A DNA stretch of 5,414 bases from an uncultured Oscillibacter sp. (GTDB taxonomy: Bacteria > Bacillota > Clostridia > Oscillospirales > Oscillospiraceae): contig CAJOQY010000135.1 in the NCBI GenBank assembly GCA_905236835.1, positions 1 to 5,414 on the forward strand. Reading direction: 5' to 3'. The position numbers and the translations under genes were made by a program. The notes under the pieces were generated by a model, which had not been told where the DNA came from, did no database searches, and saw nothing but the letters and a program-made list of their open reading frames with translations. The stretch's first letter is position 1; the number at the start of each line of letters is the position of its first letter. This document shows positions 1 through 4,673 of the stretch, piece by piece.

Positions 1-1602
1 GAGATCCAAATTCTCACGGCTTAACCGCCGCAACTCATCCACGCCCGGAAAATCCCGTGTCGGCTCTATGTAATCCGCCAGATAAATAATTTTATCTAAC
101 AGCGTCATATCCGCCCGCCCGGTCGTGTGATAGAAAATCGCGTCCGCGATTTCGTCATCCGCGCCGAATAATTCCCGCGCCACCGCCGCGCCGGTTTTCG
201 CGTGCAATAATTTCACCGCCACGCGCTCCAGCTTGTCCAGTTCGATTCCGTATCTCCGGCATAACTGTAATTGCGCTTCCAGATTTAATCTTTTCGTGCA
301 GTCATGCAGCAACGCCGCGCGGCGGGCTTTCTCCACGTCCGCGCCGTAACGCATACTCAGCCTGATCGCTTCCTGCTCCGTGCCTAATACATGCGCCATC
401 CTGCGCCCGTTCAAATACGACATCGCCACGGGACGCAGTAAAGACAACGGCAGTTCTTTTAAATCCGCGCCTGTGCCATATAAATGCTCCCGCAGAATAT
501 AGCCATATACCGCCGGGGGGAGTAATCTTCCGCCCTGTCCGCGCGCCAACAGATCCCGCAGACGCGTTGACGATATATCCACCACGTCCGGGACGCTCAT
601 CGTAAAAATCCGCGCGTCCGGGAATACCGCGTACAGTCTCGCTCTCTGCGTCGCGAATACGTCCTCCGGATCCTCGTCCGTGCGGCTGAACGCCGCGATT
701 CCCGCCGTTTCCACGATCCGTCCCGCCTCATGCCAATGATGCAACGACAAAAACATATCCGTTCCCATCAAAAACCATAAATCATCGTCCGGATGCTGTT
801 TTTTCAACACATCCAGCGTATCCGACGTGTAGCTTTTTCCGTCGCGGCATAATTCCAAATCCAATACGCGCACCTGATCGCCCAGTCCGATCTGCCAGCC
901 TGCCAGACGCGCCATTTCCAGTCTCTGCCGCGCTGTGGGCGAACCCGCCGGCAAATCCTTATGCGGCGGCATACCGGTCGGCACAAGATATAATAAATCC
1001 AGCCTCAGCGCGTCGACAGCCGCCCGCGCCGCCGTCACATGGCCCATATGCGGCGGATTGAACGTCCCGCCGTATACGCCGATTTTCAGCCTTTTTTTGC
1101 CGCCCTCTTTTTGATCTTCTTTTTTATCCTCCGTCGATTCCGTCTTTTCCGCGGCTTTCCGGCCCTTTTTCTTTTTTGACTTGCCCTTTTTCTCTTTCGC
1201 TTCCTCCGCCATCCGTTCCAGTTTTTCGAGTTTCTCCTGTTTTTGCAATTCCGCCTGTTCCCGCGTTTCGCGCGCCTTTTTGACCGCGCCCGACACGCGG
1301 ACCTGCCCGGCCTGATTCCCCGGATTCTCTTCCGGCGTGTTTTCCGTGTTTTCCGCCGCCGTTTCCTCCGGATTTCCCGTATTTTCCGGCGTCATATTTT
1401 CCGGATTCGCCGCCTTTTTTTTCTTTTTCTTACGCTTTTTTTTCGCCTGTCCGGCCTGATTGCCCGGATTCTCCTCCGACGCGTTTTTCGCGTTTTCCGG
1501 ATTCCCCGTATTTTCCGGCGTCACGGCGCTTTCTTGATTCTCCGCCGCCGCGTTTCCACGCTCTTCCATATTTTCCGGCGTCGCCGCCTGATTCTCTTCC
1601 AT
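1..1602 (-). CDS. nadD-yqeK: NadD-YqeK fusion: nicotinate-nucleotide adenylyltransferase plus HD-domain Ap4A hydrolase, with long low-complexity N-terminus (3' end outside window)
   Basis: The frame is open from the ATG at 1602 to the left edge (534 codons, no stop seen). Residues 1-170 are a low-complexity Asn/Pro/Glu/Lys-rich extension. Residues 173 to about 365 are a NadD domain, which adenylates nicotinate mononucleotide to deamido-NAD: GVYGGTFNPPHMGH at 175-188 with the HxGH motif, PTGMPPHK at 208-215, MGTD at 279-282 and ISSTRLR at 343-349. From about 394 it is a YqeK-type HD phosphohydrolase, a family known to split Ap4A into two ADP. Its metal ligands are visible: H404, H433-D434, H467, H492 in YHTTG and D510 in LADYIEP. 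By family length, roughly 45 residues of YqeK lie beyond the window. No stop separates the domains, and M394 has no Shine-Dalgarno sequence, so I call a true fusion. The start lies 5 bases after yhbY with AAGAAGG at 1613-1619 upstream. M131 (1212) is a weaker alternative start. Domain calls are firm; the role of the extension is unknown. Confidence 0.93.
   Translation of the reverse strand, partial: MEENQAATPENMEERGNAAAENQESAVTPENTGNPENAKNASEENPGNQAGQAKKKRKKKKKKAANPENMTPENTGNPEETAAENTENTPEENPGNQAGQVRVSGAVKKARETREQAELQKQEKLEKLERMAEEAKEKKGKSKKKKGRKAAEKTESTEDKKEDQKEGGKKRLKIGVYGGTFNPPHMGHVTAARAAVDALRLDLLYLVPTGMPPHKDLPAGSPTARQRLEMARLAGWQIGLGDQVRVLDLELCRDGKSYTSDTLDVLKKQHPDDDLWFLMGTDMFLSLHHWHEAGRIVETAGIAAFSRTDEDPEDVFATQRARLYAVFPDARIFTMSVPDVVDISSTRLRDLLARGQGGRLLPPAVYGYILREHLYGTGADLKELPLSLLRPVAMSYLNGRRMAHVLGTEQEAIRLSMRYGADVEKARRAALLHDCTKRLNLEAQLQLCRRYGIELDKLERVAVKLLHAKTGAAVARELFGADDEIADAIFYHTTGRADMTLLDKIIYLADYIEPTRDFPGVDELRRLSRENLDL
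1303..1521 (-). repeat. Duplicated Asn/Pro/Glu-rich unit in the N-terminal extension of NadD-YqeK
   Basis: Two in-frame copies are seen. Residues 28-52 (1447-1521) begin TPENTGNPEN and end SEENPGNQAGQ. Residues 71-100 (1303-1392) begin TPENTGNPEE and end PEENPGNQAGQ. They differ by a 5-codon length change in the middle and are separated by a lysine-rich block (residues 53-65). At DNA level, 1367-1394 matches 1496-1523 with one mismatch, and 1303-1334 matches 1447-1478 with three. All four mismatches are synonymous third positions (Gly, Gly, Gly, Glu). A degenerate third start (TPENMEERGN) occurs at residues 8-17. Confidence 0.85.
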
Positions 1603-1607
1603 GCCGC

Positions 1608-1946
1608 TCACGCCTTCTTTCCTTCGCCGGAAATCAAAACAATCCGCTTTTCCTCCGGCATCGTTTCGCTTGGTCTGTATAATACAAATCTGGTCCCGAT
1701 AACCTGCACCACCGCGCTGTCCGTCGCCGCCGCCAGATCATCCGCCGCGCTCCGCGCCGTGTCGGACAAATCATTTTTCAATACCCGGCACTTGATTATT
1801 TCCCGCGCTTCCAGCGCGTTACGCGCCTGTTGAATCACGCTTTCCGTCACGCCGCCTTTGCCGATTCGCAAAATCGTCTCTATCCCGTTCGCGAGTCCTC
1901 TCAATTGGGCGCGCTGTTTTCCCGTCAATTCCATTTTCATCATCAT
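1608..1946 (-). CDS. yhbY: YhbY-family (CRM domain) RNA-binding protein
   Basis: This is a small single-domain protein of the CRS1/YhbY (CRM) family, known to associate with pre-50S ribosomal particles. The core begins MELTGKQRAQLRGLA, as in the family. It contains the glycine loop RIGKGGVTE at about residues 27-35, which is the RNA-contacting turn of this fold, and ends with the VVQVIGTRFVLYRP and RIVLI strands. At 112 residues it is slightly longer than the usual length of about 97. The start is ambiguous: ATGs stand at 1946, 1943, 1940 and 1934, and the last gives the family-typical MELTG start. The first ATG directly follows the rdgB stop (TGAATG), with only a weak GGAAA at 1954-1958, so coupled translation from rdgB is likely. 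The nadD-yqeK start follows 5 bases after the stop. Confidence 0.93.
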   Translation of the reverse strand: MMMKMELTGKQRAQLRGLANGIETILRIGKGGVTESVIQQARNALEAREIIKCRVLKNDLSDTARSAADDLAAATDSAVVQVIGTRFVLYRPSETMPEEKRIVLISGEGKKA

Positions 1947-2720
1947 TCACGCGTTTCCAGTTTCCAAAACTTTTTCATCCTGATTCCCCGCCGCCGCTTT
2001 TTCATTCTGATTTTTATCTTGTTTTTTATCCGGATTTTCACCCGGGTTTTCGCCCTGATTTTCCGGCGCGTCCGGACTTAAATAATTTTCCAACGCTTTC
2101 ACAAACGCCGCCAGCGCTTTCCCGCGATGGGAAATCGCGTTTTTCTCCTCCGGCGATAACTGACCGAATGTCTTGCCCTGTTCCGGAATTAAAAATATCG
2201 CGTCATAGCCAAATCCGCCCGTGCCAAGCGCCGCGAAAGCGATCGCGCCGTCACAGCGCCGCTCCGCCGTCACAACGCTCCCGTTGGGAAACGCGGCGGC
2301 GACCGCGCAGGTAAAATGCGCGGCGCGGCTTGTCGCCCCACGCATGGCCCGTAAAACCAACTGACATCTTGCCGCGTCCGTCAGTCCCGGGCCGCCGTAC
2401 CGCGCCGAATAGATTCCCGGCGCGCCGTTGAGCGCGTCCACGCATAAGCCGCTGTCGTCTCCAATCGCGGGCAGTCCGGACGCCTCGCACAGCGCTTTGG
2501 CCTTTAATAACGCGTTTTCCATGAAACTCGTCCCGGTTTCCTCAATTTCAATATTAATTCCCGCCTCTTCCGGAGAGATAATCTCGATTTTTATATTATT
2601 ATCCATCAGAATTTCACGCATTTCGCGCAATTTATTTTCATTTTTCGTCGCCAGTATCATTTTTTCCGGAATCGCGACGTTTCCCGTCGCCAGTTCCTCC
2701 GGCATTTTCAATCCAGACAT
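1947..2720 (-). CDS. rdgB: RdgB/HAM1 family dITP/XTP pyrophosphatase with low-complexity C-terminal tail
   Basis: It hydrolyses dITP, ITP and XTP to monophosphates plus pyrophosphate, keeping deaminated purines out of DNA and RNA. Family motifs are intact: TKNENK at residues 25-30, ETGTSFMENALLKAKA at 61-76, GDDSGL at 87-92 (D89 expected catalytic), GIYSARYGG at 102-110, GGFGYDAIF at 168-176 and SHRG at 197-200. The enzyme core spans about 21-213. Residues 214-257 form an extra hydrophilic tail rich in Asn, Gln, Glu, Asp and Lys (for example APENQGENPGENP), which the usual family member of about 200 residues lacks. The chosen start lies one base after rph with AGGGGGA at 2731-2737. M21 (2660), just before the first core strand, is an alternative start with a weaker RBS. 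The stop abuts the first yhbY ATG. Confidence 0.94.
   Translation of the reverse strand: MSGLKMPEELATGNVAIPEKMILATKNENKLREMREILMDNNIKIEIISPEEAGINIEIEETGTSFMENALLKAKALCEASGLPAIGDDSGLCVDALNGAPGIYSARYGGPGLTDAARCQLVLRAMRGATSRAAHFTCAVAAAFPNGSVVTAERRCDGAIAFAALGTGGFGYDAIFLIPEQGKTFGQLSPEEKNAISHRGKALAAFVKALENYLSPDAPENQGENPGENPDKKQDKNQNEKAAAGNQDEKVLETGNA
1950..2081 (-). other. Low-complexity C-terminal tail of RdgB (residues 214-257)
   Basis: These 44 residues follow the last RdgB helix (VKALENY). They are rich in Asn, Gln, Glu, Lys, Asp and Gly, with no aromatic residues and hardly any hydrophobic ones, so they are predicted disordered. The PEN/ENPG wording resembles the repeat units at the start of the NadD-YqeK protein two genes downstream. 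No known domain is recognised. Confidence 0.7.
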
Positions 2721-2721
2721 A

Positions 2722-3444
2722 TTATATATTTCCCCCTAACGCCTCTTTTTGAAGCGCCAGAAGTTCTTTATTGCCTTTGGCGCATAAGCGTAATAATTCC
2801 TGCTGTTCCTGTATCGTAAACGCCCGGCCTTCTCCCGTGCCTTGAATCTCGATCAATTCGCCCGCTTCGTTCATGATGCAATTTAAATCCACTTGCGCCT
2901 TGCTGTCCTCCTCATAGCATAAATCCAGCATGGCGTAATCATCCACAATCCCGGCGCTGACGCCGGTAACATAATGACGCAATGGCGAGGAAAAAAGTTC
3001 CCGTTCCTCCACCAGCCACCGGCACGCCAGCGCAAGCGCCACAAATCCGCCCGTGACCGACGCCGTGCGCGTTCCGCCGTCGCCCTGCAGCACGTCGCAA
3101 TCTATAGTAATCATATGCTCGCCCAGACGCTTTAAATCCACCGCCGAACGGAGTGATCTTCCAATCAACCTTTGAATTTCCGCGCTCCGGGGATTTAATT
3201 TCAATCTGCTTATATCCCGCGCCTTGCGTTCCCGATTGGCGCGGGGAAGCATATTATATTCCGCCGTCACCCAGCCTTGGCCGCGCGGGATAAACACCGG
3301 CGTCCGGTATTCCACGCTCGCGCAGCATAACACCATCGTGTCGCCGCATTCCACAAGACAGCTTCCCTCCGCGAATTTTGAAAAATTCGGCGTCAATCTG
3401 ACAGGACGCAGTTCCGCCAGTTCCCGTCCGTCCGCTCTTTTCAT
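2722..3444 (-). CDS. rph: Ribonuclease PH
   Basis: It is a phosphorolytic 3'-to-5' exoribonuclease that trims tRNA 3' ends using inorganic phosphate and normally works as a hexamer. The 240 residues align along the whole family: MKRADGRELAELRPV at the start, FAEGSCLVECGDT, GWVTAEYNMLPRA at 57-69, EIQRLIGRSLR at 89-99, CDVLQGDGGTRTASVTG at 116-132, and EVQGT-like IEIQGTGEG near the C-terminus. Phosphate-binding R86 and R126 fall at the canonical positions, and D180 and D186 match the acidic metal-binding pair. The start at 3444 is preferred over the in-frame ATG at 3468, because homologues begin M(K)RADGR and AAAGGGG (3453-3459) sits 8 bases upstream of 3444, while 3468 has no good RBS. It follows ftsY after an AT-rich spacer and ends one base before rdgB. 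An oddity is LNPRS where many homologues have GGRT before EIQRLIGR; the arginine is kept. Confidence 0.95.
   Translation of the reverse strand: MKRADGRELAELRPVRLTPNFSKFAEGSCLVECGDTMVLCCASVEYRTPVFIPRGQGWVTAEYNMLPRANRERKARDISRLKLNPRSAEIQRLIGRSLRSAVDLKRLGEHMITIDCDVLQGDGGTRTASVTGGFVALALACRWLVEERELFSSPLRHYVTGVSAGIVDDYAMLDLCYEEDSKAQVDLNCIMNEAGELIEIQGTGEGRAFTIQEQQELLRLCAKGNKELLALQKEALGGNI
2731..2737 (-). promoter_or_regulatory. Ribosome binding site of rdgB
   Basis: AGGGGGA on the minus strand lies inside the end of rph, 10 bases before the ATG at 2720. It supports the upstream rdgB start over M21. The spacing is slightly long. Confidence 0.55.
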
Positions 3445-3452
3445 CCCGCGTT

Positions 3453-3459
3453 CCCCTTT
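3453..3459 (-). promoter_or_regulatory. Ribosome binding site of rph
   Basis: AAAGGGG on the minus strand, 8 bases before the ATG at 3444. It decides the rph start, because it lies inside the reading frame of the longer alternative beginning at 3468. Confidence 0.75.
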
Positions 3460-3479
3460 CCGTATCATGCCATATCATG
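3460..3479 (-). repeat. Tandem 10-bp direct repeat just upstream of the rph RBS
   Basis: Minus strand CATGATATGG (3479-3470) is followed directly by CATGATACGG (3469-3460), with one mismatch. The repeat lies between the ftsY stop and the rph RBS. It creates the upstream ATG at 3468 that could be mistaken for the rph start. Its function is unknown and it may be chance. Confidence 0.5.
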
Positions 3480-3495
3480 AAATTCACGATAATTT

Positions 3496-3523
3496 ATTAA
3501 AAATTATTAAAATTTATTATCAA
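3496..3523 (-). promoter_or_regulatory. Possible promoter for rph and downstream genes
   Basis: On the minus strand TTGATA (3523-3518) and TTTAAT (3501-3496) are separated by 16 bases, each one mismatch from the housekeeping sigma consensus. It overlaps the ftsY stop and lies in the AT-rich spacer, where promoter-like matches arise easily. The ftsY stop TGA (3522-3520) is followed in frame by TAA, giving a tandem stop. Confidence 0.25.
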
Positions 3524-4395
3524 ATCACGGCTTCCAGATATTCTCTGGCGTTAAACGGCTGTAAATCGTTCAATCCCTCGCCGACGCCCGCCAATTTCAC
3601 CGGAACGCCCATTTCCCGCGCGATTGGGATCACAACGCCGCCTTTCGCCGTGCCGTCTAATTTCGTCAATACAATTCCCGTCAGGCCCGCCGCGTCGCGG
3701 AATTTCCGCGCCTGAATCAATCCGTTCTGTCCCGTCGTCGCGTCCAGCACCATCAAAGTCTCCCGCGCCGCGTCCGGACATTCCCGGTCCATGATTTTAG
3801 ATAATTTCGATAATTCCGCCATTAAATTCGCCTTGTTATGCAGCCTGCCCGCCGTATCGACCAACACCACGTCCGCGCCGCGCGCTTTCGCCGCCTGTAT
3901 CGCGTCGAACAATACCGCGCCCGGATCCGTCCCCTCATTCTGACGGACAATCTCACATCCGGCGCGATTGGCCCAGATTTCCAATTGATCCGCCGCCGCC
4001 GCCCGGAACGTGTCCGCCGCGCAGAACAACACCCGCTTGCCACGCCGCCGCAATTGAAAGCCCAATTTGCCAATCGAAGTCGTTTTTCCCACGCCGTTCA
4101 CGCCCGTGAATAATATCATACTCGGTTTTGTCGACAGATTCAACTCCGGATCGCCGACGCTCATTTTTTCCTCTAAAATCAAACGCAAGGCCCATTTGAT
4201 TTCATCCTGACTTTTTAAATTCTCCTTTTTGACCAGTTTTCTTAATTCTTCCACGGCTTCCGTCGCCGTTTCCATGCCCATATCGGCCAGAATCAGTTTT
4301 TCTTCCAGTTCGTCAAAAAATTCCTCGTCCGCCTCCGTGAAGCCCGCGCCGAATAAATTCCCCGTCACTTTTTTCAGCCCGTCAAAAAATCCCAT
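3520..4395 (-). CDS. ftsY: Signal recognition particle receptor FtsY
   Basis: This SRP-family GTPase docks ribosome-nascent-chain-SRP complexes at the inner face of the membrane for handover to SecYEG. The N domain (about 1-85) starts with an amphipathic stretch (MGFFDGLKKVTGNLFG) that probably binds membrane lipid. The NG GTPase shows G1 GVNGVGKTT at 98-106, DTFRAAA at 128-134, G3 DTAGR at 180-184, G4 TKLDG at 244-248 and the closing GVGEGLNDLQPF at 270-281. At 291 residues it lacks the long acidic A domain of E. coli FtsY, as is common in Firmicutes. AAAGGA at 4405-4410 is its RBS. An ATG at 4402 is out of frame and stops after six codons. Its placement after smc is a widespread Firmicute order, and the 278-base gap with its own promoter-like site suggests at least partly separate transcription. 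Confidence 0.97.
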   Translation of the reverse strand: MGFFDGLKKVTGNLFGAGFTEADEEFFDELEEKLILADMGMETATEAVEELRKLVKKENLKSQDEIKWALRLILEEKMSVGDPELNLSTKPSMILFTGVNGVGKTTSIGKLGFQLRRRGKRVLFCAADTFRAAAADQLEIWANRAGCEIVRQNEGTDPGAVLFDAIQAAKARGADVVLVDTAGRLHNKANLMAELSKLSKIMDRECPDAARETLMVLDATTGQNGLIQARKFRDAAGLTGIVLTKLDGTAKGGVVIPIAREMGVPVKLAGVGEGLNDLQPFNAREYLEAVI

Positions 4396-4404
4396 CCGCC
4401 ATCG

Positions 4405-4410
4405 TCCTTT
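4405..4410 (-). promoter_or_regulatory. Ribosome binding site of ftsY
   Basis: AAAGGA on the minus strand, 9 bases upstream of the ATG at 4395, selects that start over the overlapping out-of-frame ATG at 4402. Confidence 0.7.
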
Positions 4411-4477
4411 TATTATTTTATATTCATCATTTTAATATTATATTTATTATATTACATTAAAAAATCACTGATTCCTT

Positions 4478-4486
4478 ATTTTACCA
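4478..4486 (-). promoter_or_regulatory. Likely extended -10 promoter for ftsY
   Basis: The minus strand reads TGGTAAAAT, that is TG-N-TAAAAT, an extended -10 element one mismatch from TATAAT. No good -35 lies 17 bases upstream (TGGCGC), which extended -10 promoters tolerate. Transcription would start near 4471 and give a leader of about 75 bases. Confidence 0.45.
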
Positions 4487-4604
4487 CAAAACGACGGATC
4501 GCGCCATATCTTTTATCAATTTTATCCCGTCATTTTGTGATTTTTTTGTCATTCCCGCCTTGTTATATTTTTATCATATTATCATACCGCTTATCAAGCC
4601 GCAA

Positions 4605-4633
4605 AATATGAAAATTTTATGAAATTTCATATT
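4605..4633 (-). repeat. AT-rich inverted repeat downstream of smc
   Basis: Perfect 9-base arms (AATATGAAA and TTTCATATT) flank an 11-base spacer, and a perfect 12-base palindrome ATGAAATTTCAT (4619-4630) overlaps one arm. In the smc transcript this could form a weak AU hairpin ending in a short U run, so a poor terminator or a protein-binding site are both possible. On the plus strand a T7 run follows (4636-4642), but no plus-strand gene converges here. Confidence 0.35.
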
Positions 4634-4673
4634 AATTTTTTTATCAAATCCCACGCGATTTTCTCTCCGCGCG

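Larger units (their letters stand above)
4396..4673 (-). other. AT-rich smc-ftsY intergenic region
   Basis: No gene is seen here. The stretch is strongly AT-rich compared with the flanking genes. It contains an extended -10 promoter-like site (4478-4486), an inverted repeat (4605-4633), and five minus-strand TGATAA hexamers (4513-4518, 4571-4576, 4579-4584, 4591-4596, 4641-4646). It also contains two AATGAC copies around an A7 tract (about 4530-4553). No convincing GC-rich rho-independent terminator follows smc, so read-through from smc into ftsY is possible. Confidence 0.6.

Noticed and set aside
421..423. ATG at M394 as an independent yqeK start
   Set aside because: No Shine-Dalgarno sequence precedes it, and the upstream NadD frame runs through without a stop.
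804..986. Minus-strand 60-codon frame with Arg- and Trp-rich product
   Set aside because: It is a shadow frame inside the NadD domain, whose correct frame carries the catalytic motifs.
1367..1582. Repeated TATTTTCCGGCGTC motif (1380-1393, 1509-1522, 1569-1582), considered as a CRISPR-like or regulatory repeat array
   Set aside because: The copies are irregularly spaced, in frame, and encode the same TPEN residues. They are explained by the protein-level repeats.
1243..1833. Plus-strand 196-codon open frame rich in Arg, Phe, Ile and Leu
   Set aside because: It is antisense to the low-complexity NadD-YqeK extension and to yhbY. Its RRIFRR-like repeats are the complement of the Asn/Pro/Glu repeats, and it matches no family I recognise. 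The opposite strand has firm genes.
3445..3468. Eight-codon N-terminal extension of RNase PH (MIRKGERG)
   Set aside because: The RBS for the next ATG lies inside it, homologues begin at MKRADGR, and no good RBS precedes 3468.
4652..4673. Short GC-containing inverted repeat (ACGCG/CGCGT) just after the smc stop as a terminator
   Set aside because: The stem is only 5 bp with a 12-base loop, and GGGA rather than a U run follows.
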